DNA of 64,000 bases from Streptomyces asiaticus (lineage in GTDB: Bacteria > Actinomycetota > Actinomycetes > Streptomycetales > Streptomycetaceae). The stretch spans positions 558,001 through 622,000 of the forward strand of contig NZ_JAGSHX010000001.1 of NCBI RefSeq assembly GCF_018138715.1, in the 5' to 3' direction. Below, piece after piece: positions 34,177 to 41,262 of the stretch. Every line of letters begins with the position of its first letter. Positions within the stretch are counted from its first letter, which is position 1. The position numbers and the translations under genes were made by a program. The notes under the pieces were generated by a model. The model was not told the DNA's origin, did no database searches, and worked only from the letters and a program-made list of their open reading frames with translations.

Positions 34177-35377
34177 GGTACTGCTGACCGGATTCGGGGT
34201 GCGCACGGCCTTCGGCACCGGGGCGGACGCCGTGCGGGAGGGCGTGTTCGACGGGCGACCCGCGTTCGCGCCGATCACCCGCTTCGACACCGGCCCGTAC
34301 CGAACGGGCCTCGCCGCCACCGGCGGCCCGGCCGCCCCGCTGCGGGAGGTGCTGGCCGAAGTCGCCGGGGCGGCGGTCGCCATGGCCGGGTTGCCGGCGG
34401 GGGCCGGGGCCGCCGTCCTGGTGGGGACCGCGGGCGACTTCACCGGCCTGACCCGCTTCTGGCGCGCCGCGGACGCGCCCGGCGCTCCTGACGCTCCCGG
34501 GTCTTCCGGCTCTCCCGGCTCTCCCGGGTCTTCCGGCTCTCCCGGCTCGGTGGACTCCGGCGGCGCCGTGGAGACCGTGCCCGCGTGGCAGGCCGAGGCC
34601 CTCGCGGACACCCTCGGCCTGCGCGGCCCCCGACTGGCGTTCACCAGCGCGTGCGTCGCCTCGGCCACCGCGATCACGCACGCCTGCCGGCTCATCGCCT
34701 CGGGCCGGGCCGACACCGCGGTCTGTGCCGGGGCATATCTGGTGGAGGAGGAGAACCTGGCCAAGTTCGACTCGGGATTCGCCCTTTCCCGGGACGGGAT
34801 GGTGCGCCCGTTCTGCGCCGACCGCAGCGGTCTGCTGCTCGGGGACGGAGCCGCCGCCGTCGTGCTCGAATCCGCCGAGAGCGCCCGGCGCCGGGGAGCG
34901 CGCGCGCTCGGCGCGCTGACCGGCTGGGGCGCCGCCGGTGACGCCCACCACGTCGCCCGGCCCCATCCGGAGGGTGCCGGGCTGGTCATGGCCGCCGGCC
35001 GGGCCCTGCGACGTGCGGGCGGCCCACGGATCGACTACGTGAACGCGCATGGCACCGCCACCCGGTACAACGACCCCGCCGAGACACGCGGGCTGCACAC
35101 GCTCTTCGGTGCGGCGGCCGCCCGGACGCCGGTGAGCTCGACGAAGAGCACCACGGGACATCTGCTGGAGGCGTCCGGAGTCGTGGAACTCGTGATCACC
35201 CTGCTCGCGCTGCGGGACGGGGTGCTGCCGCCCACCGCCGGGTTCACCGAACCCGATCCGCACTGCGACCTCGACTACGTGCCCAACCGCCCGCACAAGG
35301 CCGAGCTCCGGTGCGCGCTCACCGTCAACGCCGCGTTCGGCGGCGCCAACACCGCGCTGGTACTGGAGCGAGCATGA
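34166..35377 (+). CDS. Beta-ketoacyl-ACP synthase (FabF/type II PKS KS-alpha-like)
   Basis: 403 residues with an intact Cys-His-His triad: Cys163 (TSACVASATA), His295 (NAHGTATRYND) and His332 (STKSTTGHLLEASG). It would extend an ACP-bound acyl chain with malonyl-ACP. Between about residues 108 and 130 it carries a Ser/Gly/Pro-rich insertion encoded by tandem DNA repeats. Overlaps ACP 2 upstream and the truncated KS-like gene downstream (ATGA), so KS and partner are likely made in equal amounts like KS-alpha/KS-beta. No AT, KR or DH is encoded nearby. Confidence 0.9.
   Translation: MSREVLLTGFGVRTAFGTGADAVREGVFDGRPAFAPITRFDTGPYRTGLAATGGPAAPLREVLAEVAGAAVAMAGLPAGAGAAVLVGTAGDFTGLTRFWRAADAPGAPDAPGSSGSPGSPGSSGSPGSVDSGGAVETVPAWQAEALADTLGLRGPRLAFTSACVASATAITHACRLIASGRADTAVCAGAYLVEEENLAKFDSGFALSRDGMVRPFCADRSGLLLGDGAAAVVLESAESARRRGARALGALTGWGAAGDAHHVARPHPEGAGLVMAAGRALRRAGGPRIDYVNAHGTATRYNDPAETRGLHTLFGAAAARTPVSSTKSTTGHLLEASGVVELVITLLALRDGVLPPTAGFTEPDPHCDLDYVPNRPHKAELRCALTVNAAFGGANTALVLERA
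34500..34547 (+). repeat. 27-bp tandem repeat inside the ketosynthase gene
   Basis: Two copies of a 27-bp unit beginning GGTCTTCCGGCTCTCCCGG, itself built from 9-bp elements, encode the SSGSPGSPG-type insertion of the KS. The repeat keeps frame (multiples of 9), so length changes would be tolerated. Confidence 0.8.
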
Positions 35378-35976
35378 TCGCCGCGATGTCCGGTCCCTCC
35401 GCGCCGCCGGTCTCCGGTTTCGTGGAGTCCGCCTTCAACCCGATGGTGTACGAGGCCGTCGAGCGCTGCCTGACCGCCCGGCCGGGCGACGGCGATCGGA
35501 CCGCCATGGTCCTGGCCAGCACGATGGGGGACGCCGCCACCCTCGACCTCGGCAGCCGTCTGCTGGTGGCCGGGCAGGTGCACAATCCGCTGCTGTTCAT
35601 GCAGTCCACCGCCAACGCGGTCCTGGGGCAGCTCGGCCGGGAGTTCGCCATCACCGGGCCGCTGGTCTGCCTGTCCACCGTGGCGGACCCGGCCGGTGAG
35701 CTGCTGGCCGCCGCGGAACTGCTGCTGGAGGACGAGGAGCTGGACCGCGTCGTGCTCATCGGGGTCGAGCTGACCGGCACCGAGCGCACCACGGCGGCGT
35801 ACCGCGAGCTTCGTACCGGCCCGCCCGCCGCGGACCTGGCCGTGGCCATCGTGCTGGACCGGGACGATCCGCTCCCGCGCCCGCCGTCCGACATCCCGCC
35901 CGCCCCCTCGGGGGAGTACGGCACCCTTCGCGGCCTGGTCGAGCTGGCCGCCCGAATCCAAGGAACCACACCATGA
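35374..35976 (+). CDS. Truncated ketosynthase-like protein (KS N-terminal-domain-only, possible chain-length partner)
   Basis: 200 residues. HNPLLFMQSTANAVLGQLGR then EFAITGPLVCLSTVADPAGE, ELDRVVLIGVELTG and PAADLAVAIVLDRDD follow the N-terminal half of a ketosynthase/thiolase fold, but the C-terminal half with both catalytic His is absent. At the position of the nucleophilic Cys the aligned residue is Ala (STVAD). It resembles in spirit the inactive KS-beta/chain-length factor subunits and the short KS-like proteins of aryl-polyene clusters. Overlap with the KS gene (ATGA) and the next ligase gene (ATGA) suggests a structural partner of the KS. Confidence 0.7.
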   Translation: MIAAMSGPSAPPVSGFVESAFNPMVYEAVERCLTARPGDGDRTAMVLASTMGDAATLDLGSRLLVAGQVHNPLLFMQSTANAVLGQLGREFAITGPLVCLSTVADPAGELLAAAELLLEDEELDRVVLIGVELTGTERTTAAYRELRTGPPAADLAVAIVLDRDDPLPRPPSDIPPAPSGEYGTLRGLVELAARIQGTTP

Positions 35977-37688
35977 TCACCAAACAGGAACGCGCGCGGA
36001 TCAGCGAGGACGCCGCCCTGGGGGCCGGGAACGTGATCCACCGGCTGAAGGCGTACGGCAGATCGCTCGACGAGCAGGTTCTGTGGACCGACGCCACCTG
36101 GCAGGCGCCGGACGGCGGCCACCCCGAGGTGCTGACCCTGGGAGAGCTGCACGAGGCCGTGGAGATCTACGCGAGCTGGTACCACGCCCAGGGTGTCGGG
36201 CCCCGCGACCCGGTGGCGATCCAGACCTGGTCCAGCACCGAGTTCGCCATCAACTTCCTCGCCCTCACCTCCCTGGGCGCGATCCCCTCGTTCGTCAACG
36301 GCAACCTCCGCCCGGAGATCGCCCGCGAGTACGTACGGCGCCAGGGCGCGGTCGGCGCCATCACCGACCAGGCCCACCACACGGTCCTGGCCCGCGACCG
36401 GGAAGAACTGGGCCTCGGCTTCTGCGTCACGGCGGCCGACATCCGCGCGGAGAACCGCGCACCCCTCCCCGCCGCCTACCCGTATGCCCACCACGCCACC
36501 GACCCGATCATCATCTCCCACTCCTCGGGCACCACCGGTATGCCCAAGGCCGTACCGCACACCCACGAAACCCTGCTGTACGCGCAGTTGCACCGGCTGA
36601 AGCTGTCCGTCGGCTCCGCGATGGGCCGGCTGCTGGTCGCGCTGCCCGGCTCGCACAACGCCGCCATCTCGGTCATGCTGTTCGGCTTCCTGCTGCGCTC
36701 GCCCGTCCGCATGCTGTCCAGCCAGCGAGGGGTCGACGTCCTGGACGCCATGGAGTCGTTCCGCCCCACCACGGTGTTCGCGTTCGCCGGAACCTACGGG
36801 GAGATGGCGGCCCAGGATCTCTCCGTGCGCGATCTGTCCAGCGTGGAGGCCTGGTACAACACCGGGGACGCGGCGCACGAGACCCATATCAAGGCGCTGA
36901 TCGAGCAGGGCAGCCATGAGACGGTCGGCCGGGACCTGAAGCGCCGCCGCGTCTCCGGGTCCGTCTTCACCGACGGACTCGGCTCCTCCGAGACCGGCTA
37001 CTCGCTCTTCCACAACGGACACCGGCCCGGCAAGTCGTCGTTCTCCCGCTGCGTCGGCAAACCGATGAGCTTCGCCGAGGCCGCGGTGCTCTCCGAGGAC
37101 GGCACACCGCTGCCGCCCGGCGAGATCGGCCGCCTCGGTGTGCGCTCACCCACGCTCACCCCCGGATACTGGAACGACTCGCTGACCTTCCACCGGCTGC
37201 GGCTCGGTGGCTACTGGCTCACCGGCGATCTGGCCTATCGGGACGAGGAAGGCAACTTCTACCACCTGGACCGCGCGCCGGACGCGATCCGCACCCCCGC
37301 GGGCATCGTGTTCAGCACCCGCACCGAGGAGTTGCTGCTGCGCGAGCTGCCCGAGCTCGAGGACTGCACGGTGGTGGCGGTCGCGCCCGAGGGCGTACGC
37401 GCGGACTGGGACGGCGACGGGACCGCCGACGCCTACGCCCTGCTTCAGGTGCGCGCGGACACGTCGGAGACGGCGGACACCGGGGACGCGGACGGGGACG
37501 ACGCCCGATGGACGGCCGACGTCAACCGGGTGCTGGCCGCCGAAGGCTTCCCGCAGCTGACCGGAGCGCTCCGGATGGACGCGAGCGAAGTGGTGAAGGG
37601 AGCCACCGGCAAGGTGCTCAAGCGGGAGATGCGCGAGCGGTTCCGGGCCCGGGTGGCCGACGGTCAGCTGAACGGGAAGGCGCGATGA
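35973..37688 (+). CDS. Second ANL-superfamily adenylating enzyme; acyl-CoA ligase or candidate diazotase
   Basis: 571 residues, full-length. A3 loop IISHSSGTTGMPKAV, A5 GLGSSETGYS, A7 YWLTGDLAYRDEEG and C-terminal Lys in GATGKVLKREM are all present, so it should adenylate a substrate. In 3-amino-4-hydroxybenzoate clusters (cremeomycin, avenalumic acid, p-coumarate via cma) an ANL homologue is an ATP-dependent diazotase acting on the aromatic amine with nitrite. This operon already has another ANL enzyme for loading, so that role is possible. Against it, no nitrite-forming CreD/CreE-like genes are in the window. Acid-CoA ligase is the plain alternative. Confidence 0.82.
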   Translation: MITKQERARISEDAALGAGNVIHRLKAYGRSLDEQVLWTDATWQAPDGGHPEVLTLGELHEAVEIYASWYHAQGVGPRDPVAIQTWSSTEFAINFLALTSLGAIPSFVNGNLRPEIAREYVRRQGAVGAITDQAHHTVLARDREELGLGFCVTAADIRAENRAPLPAAYPYAHHATDPIIISHSSGTTGMPKAVPHTHETLLYAQLHRLKLSVGSAMGRLLVALPGSHNAAISVMLFGFLLRSPVRMLSSQRGVDVLDAMESFRPTTVFAFAGTYGEMAAQDLSVRDLSSVEAWYNTGDAAHETHIKALIEQGSHETVGRDLKRRRVSGSVFTDGLGSSETGYSLFHNGHRPGKSSFSRCVGKPMSFAEAAVLSEDGTPLPPGEIGRLGVRSPTLTPGYWNDSLTFHRLRLGGYWLTGDLAYRDEEGNFYHLDRAPDAIRTPAGIVFSTRTEELLLRELPELEDCTVVAVAPEGVRADWDGDGTADAYALLQVRADTSETADTGDADGDDARWTADVNRVLAAEGFPQLTGALRMDASEVVKGATGKVLKREMRERFRARVADGQLNGKAR

Positions 37689-38212
37689 CGGCACTCGACC
37701 ACACGAGCCACGGCACGGGCCCCCGTCCGAGGACCATGGACGTGTACCGGCAGTGGTGGCTGCACGACGCGCGCTGGTACCAGGGCGTGGCGAAGCGGTT
37801 CGGGCACGAGGTGGCGAACGAGATCAACGCCGAGGCGCTGCGGTATGTGGCCGTCCAGGTGGGCAAGCGGATCCGTCGCCAGTTCGGCGGAAAACCGGCC
37901 GCCGACCTCGAGGAACTCCGCCGCCGGTACGACGCCTGCTCCGAGTGGATGTTCCCGAACGAACTGCGCGACGGCGGGACCGCGGTGCTCCCGGACGGCG
38001 ATATCGAGCTCACCATGCGGCAGAACTTCGCCGTGACCATGGTCCGGATGGCCGGTTCGCTCGACGGCTACGAATGCCCGTGCACCGACATCCACGCCGG
38101 CTGGTCGGAGGGGCTCGGGGTCGAACTCACCCGCAACTGCGCCACCGCGTGTCTGCGGGACGGCGATCCCGCCTGCCGCCTGCTGATGCGGGCCCGGGGA
38201 GGCGCGGCATGA
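37685..38212 (+). CDS. Uncharacterised small protein (DUF6125/ATC-hydrolase-like pattern)
   Basis: 175 residues, no signal peptide or membrane segment. It begins with a Trp-rich helix (VYRQWWLHDARWYQGVAKRF, then EVANEINAEALRYVAVQVGK), and ends with a Cys-containing part (YECPCTDIHAGW, NCATACLRDGDPAC). This layout, W-W-x-x-D-x-R-W then paired Cys, resembles families annotated DUF6125 or L-2-amino-thiazoline-4-carboxylate hydrolase-like; I do not recognise a proven function. It overlaps both neighbours by 4 nt, so it belongs to the pathway. ATG 37736 is a possible later start. Confidence 0.6.
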   Translation: MTALDHTSHGTGPRPRTMDVYRQWWLHDARWYQGVAKRFGHEVANEINAEALRYVAVQVGKRIRRQFGGKPAADLEELRRRYDACSEWMFPNELRDGGTAVLPDGDIELTMRQNFAVTMVRMAGSLDGYECPCTDIHAGWSEGLGVELTRNCATACLRDGDPACRLLMRARGGAA

Positions 38213-39129
38213 CGGCGCGAGTGCTTGTCGCCGGGGCCACCGGGGTGATCGGCCGCGCCCTGGTCCCGCTGCTCAGCGCCCGCGGCCACCATGTGACCGC
38301 GCTGGTACGGGAGCCGTCCGGGGCGGCCGGGCTGAGCCCGGACGGTGTCGTGGTGGCCGACGCGCTGGACGCCGAGGCGGTGCGCGCGGCGGTGCTCTCG
38401 GCCCGGCCCGAGGTGGTGGTGCATCAGCTGACCGCGCTGCGCGGGCCCACCGCGGAGGGCCTGGAGCGCACCGCCCGGCTGCGCACCGAAGGCACCGCGC
38501 ATCTGATCGCCGCGGCCGAGGCGGCCGGGGCGCGACGGATGGTGGCGCAGAGCATCGCGTTCGCCACGGCCCCCGGCGGCGGGCCGGTGCTCACCGAGGA
38601 CGCACCGCTCCATGTCGACGCACCGGATCCGGGCTGGGCCCGCACCGCCCGCGCGGTCAGCGAACTGGAGCGCCGGGTGCTGGGCGCCGCGCACCTCTCC
38701 GGCACCGTCCTGCGCTACGGAACCCTGTACGGTCCGGGCACCCTCTACCACCGCGGCGGCGCGATCCACGGCGCGGTGGCGCGCGGCAGGCTGCCGCTGC
38801 CCGACCCCGCCACCGGCGTCACCTCGTTCCTCCATGTCGAGGACGCCGCACGGGCCGCGGTCCGTGCCGTCGAGGCGGATACCGACGGCGTGTTCAACGT
38901 GGCCGATGACGACCCGGCGGAGGCCGCGGTCTGGCTGCCCGAATTCGCCCGACTGCTCGGAGCGCCCCCGCCCCGTACGGTGCCGGCGCCACTGGCCGAG
39001 CGGCTGCTGGGCTGGCTCACCGCGCATCAGCTGACCGCCATGCGCGGCGCGTCCAACGACCGCATCCGGCAGGCGCTCGACTGGAAGCCCTCGATTCCGA
39101 GCTGGCGGACCCGGCTGGCCACCGACTGA
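38209..39129 (+). CDS. Extended-SDR (NAD-dependent epimerase/dehydratase fold) lacking the YxxxK pair
   Basis: 306 residues. The Rossmann loop GATGVIG, the acidic turn and the extended-SDR C-terminus (TSFLHVEDAARAAVRAVE, VFNVADDDP) are clear. At the catalytic site, where YxxxK is expected after the Ser region (VAQSIAF), the sequence is G-W-A-R-T-A-R-A, so neither Tyr nor Lys is present. Cofactor binding with lost proton relay would suit hydride transfer to a non-carbonyl group, for example a diazonium, or an atypical reductase. Last gene of the operon, 4-nt overlap upstream and a strong hairpin downstream. Confidence 0.85.
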   Translation: MTARVLVAGATGVIGRALVPLLSARGHHVTALVREPSGAAGLSPDGVVVADALDAEAVRAAVLSARPEVVVHQLTALRGPTAEGLERTARLRTEGTAHLIAAAEAAGARRMVAQSIAFATAPGGGPVLTEDAPLHVDAPDPGWARTARAVSELERRVLGAAHLSGTVLRYGTLYGPGTLYHRGGAIHGAVARGRLPLPDPATGVTSFLHVEDAARAAVRAVEADTDGVFNVADDDPAEAAVWLPEFARLLGAPPPRTVPAPLAERLLGWLTAHQLTAMRGASNDRIRQALDWKPSIPSWRTRLATD

Positions 39130-39133
39130 CCGG

Positions 39134-39178
39134 CGCGGCCGGGCCCCGTGGTGGACCCCACCACGGGGCCCGGCCGCG
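39134..39178. terminator. Perfect 21-bp hairpin ending the biosynthetic operon
   Basis: Left arm 39134-39154 starts CGCGGCCGGGCCCC; 3-nt loop ACC; right arm 39158-39178 is its exact complement. It lies between convergent genes and serves both as terminator and as a sharp boundary between the biosynthetic cluster and the sulfur island. Confidence 0.9.
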
Positions 39179-39205
39179 CGACGGTGGAGCAACCCCGGCT
39201 CGCCG

Positions 39206-39763
39206 TCACGCGGCGGCCACGCCCGCGGAGTACGGGCCGCTCAGCGCCGCCGAGAACTGGTCGACGAGCCGTTCGAGCGCTTCCCGCGTGGTGGGGTCCA
39301 CCACCACGCCCCCGTCCTTCCCCACCTCGATGTGCTTGTCCAGCACGAACCAGCCCGGTGTGATGTGCGCGGGGCCCATGGAAGCGAGCACGGGGCGCAG
39401 CCCGTAGTCGATGGCCAGCACATGCGCGGTGCTGCCACCGGTGGCCAGCGGCAGCACGGTCTTGCCCTCCAACGCGAACTGGGGCAGGAGATCGAGCAAC
39501 GACTTCAGCAGTCCCGAATACGCGGCCTTGTAGACCGGGGTGCCGAAGACCACACCATCGGCTCGGGCGACGAGCTCCGTGGCGCGCACGATCTCCGGAT
39601 GCCCGAAGTCCGCGTGCAGCAGGGCCTCGGCCGGGAGTGTGCGGACGTCCAGTGGGATCACCTGGTGGCCCTGGGCGGTGAGCCGGGAGTCCAGGCCGCG
39701 CAGGAGCCGGGCGGTGCGGGAGGTGGGGGAGGGGCTGCCGGAGATGGAGAGGATGGTGGGCAT
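39206..39763 (-). CDS. ssuE: NAD(P)H-dependent FMN reductase, SsuE type
   Basis: 185 residues. Flavodoxin-like fold with ISGSPSPTSRTARLLRGLD at the FMN phosphate loop, FGTPVYKAAYSGLLKSLLDL and LATGGSTAHVLAIDYGLRPV, all hallmarks of SsuE. It supplies reduced FMN to alkanesulfonate monooxygenases such as the SsuD at 43522. ATG 39763 is used (MPTILSISGS); longer frames have no support. Last gene of the minus-strand sulfur operon, 59 nt after the FAD oxidase. Confidence 0.92.
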   Translation of the reverse strand: MPTILSISGSPSPTSRTARLLRGLDSRLTAQGHQVIPLDVRTLPAEALLHADFGHPEIVRATELVARADGVVFGTPVYKAAYSGLLKSLLDLLPQFALEGKTVLPLATGGSTAHVLAIDYGLRPVLASMGPAHITPGWFVLDKHIEVGKDGGVVVDPTTREALERLVDQFSAALSGPYSAGVAAA

Positions 39764-39822
39764 GGCGGGGTTCACCTCGAAATCGTCGGTGCGGAAGGAG
39801 CGGAAACGAACCACGGTTGATC

Positions 39823-41262
39823 TCATAGCGCCTTGCCCGGGTTGAGGATGCCGTGCGGATCGAAGGCCGCCTTGAGGCGACGCTGGAGCGCGTGCTGGTC
39901 CGGGCCGAGTTCGTCGCCGAGCCAGCGCCGCTTGAGGGTGCCCACACCGTGTTCGCCGGTGAGCGTGCCACCGAGCCGGAGCGCGGCCGTGAAGATGTCG
40001 CCCGCCGCCCGCCAGGCGGCGTCCGGGACGGCGGAGAGGGCCGGGTCGAGGACGAGAATGGGGTGGAGGTTGCCGTCGGCGGCATGGGCGAAGGTGAAGA
40101 TCCGTACCCCGTGCCGGTCCGCCGCGGCGTCGATCTCCCGTACGGCGGCTGCCAGTTGGTTCCTGGGGACGGCGATGTCCTCGATCAGCGGACGGCCCAG
40201 CCGCTCCAGCGAGGGCAGGGCGAGCCGACGCGCCGCGAGCAGCCGTTCCGCCTCGGCCGGATCCTTGGTGACCTCGACCGAGTCGGCCCGTCCGCGCAAG
40301 CGCCGTACGGCCGCGTCGGCCTCGGCGGCCGCGCCGCGCCCGTCGCACTGCAAGAGCAGCAGGGCGCCGCCGCGCGACCGCAGATCCGTGCCCCGGGCGT
40401 CGTCCACCGCGCCCAGCACGGGGCCGTCGAGCAGTTCGGCCATGGCGGGCTCGATCCGGGCGGCGGTGAGCGCGGAGACGGCCTCGGCTCCTTCGGCGAA
40501 GGTGGCGAAGTACGCGGCGACCGTGACGGTCTCCTCCGGTACCGGGCGCAGCCGCACGGTCGCGGCGGTGATGACGCCCAGGGTGCCCTCGGAGCCGGTG
40601 AGCAGTCCCGTCAGGTCATAGCCGGTGACGCCCTTGACGGTGCGCCTGCCGGTCCGTATCGGCGTCCCGTCCGCCAGCAGCGCGTCAAGGCCCAGGACGG
40701 CGTCCCTGGTCACCCCGTACTTGGCGCAGCGCAGACCGCCGGCGTTGGTCGCGATGTTCCCGCCGACGGTCGAGATCGCCGCGCTCGCCGGGTCGGGAGC
40801 GTAGCGCAGCCCGAACTCGCCCGCCGCGCGGTCCAGGTCGGCGGTGATCACCCCCGGCTCGACGACGGCGATCTGCTCCTCGGGGCTCAGCTCCAGGATC
40901 CGGTTCATCCCGGAGAGGTCGAGGACGACACTGCCCGCGCCCGCGCTCGCGCCGCCGGAAAGACCCGTCCCGGCCCCGCGCGGCACGACCGGCACCCGCA
41001 GGGCGTGCGCGTGCCGCAGCGCGGTCCGGAGGTGCTCGGTGCGGGTGGCGTGCACCACCGCGAGCGGGAGGCCCGCCGGGCGGCTTCCGGAGCGGTCGGT
41101 GGCGTATGGGCCGGTGGCCTCGGGGCCGGTGCCCAGTGTCCCGTCGGGCAACTCGCGGCGCAGCGCCGCCAGCAGCGCGGCGGCGGCATCCGTATCGGTG
41201 GCGTGCGCGGGTGTGGAGCCGGTGCGGTCGGCCGTGTCCGGATCGGACAGCGGGACGGTCAT
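39823..41262 (-). CDS. FAD-linked oxidase, GlcD/lactate-dehydrogenase (VAO) family
   Basis: 479 residues. PCMH-type FAD domain with VPRGAGTGLSGGASAGAGSV, ISTVGGNIATNAGGLRCAKY and GSEGTLGVITAATVRL; C-terminal cap with HAADGNLHP and TGEHGVGTLKRRW and the ending ILNPGKAL. It would oxidise a 2-hydroxy acid, for instance one released from a desulfonated compound. The start at 41262 overlaps the flavoprotein gene upstream by 4 nt. A wrecked paralogue lies at 62809. Confidence 0.9.
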   Translation of the reverse strand: MTVPLSDPDTADRTGSTPAHATDTDAAAALLAALRRELPDGTLGTGPEATGPYATDRSGSRPAGLPLAVVHATRTEHLRTALRHAHALRVPVVPRGAGTGLSGGASAGAGSVVLDLSGMNRILELSPEEQIAVVEPGVITADLDRAAGEFGLRYAPDPASAAISTVGGNIATNAGGLRCAKYGVTRDAVLGLDALLADGTPIRTGRRTVKGVTGYDLTGLLTGSEGTLGVITAATVRLRPVPEETVTVAAYFATFAEGAEAVSALTAARIEPAMAELLDGPVLGAVDDARGTDLRSRGGALLLLQCDGRGAAAEADAAVRRLRGRADSVEVTKDPAEAERLLAARRLALPSLERLGRPLIEDIAVPRNQLAAAVREIDAAADRHGVRIFTFAHAADGNLHPILVLDPALSAVPDAAWRAAGDIFTAALRLGGTLTGEHGVGTLKRRWLGDELGPDQHALQRRLKAAFDPHGILNPGKAL

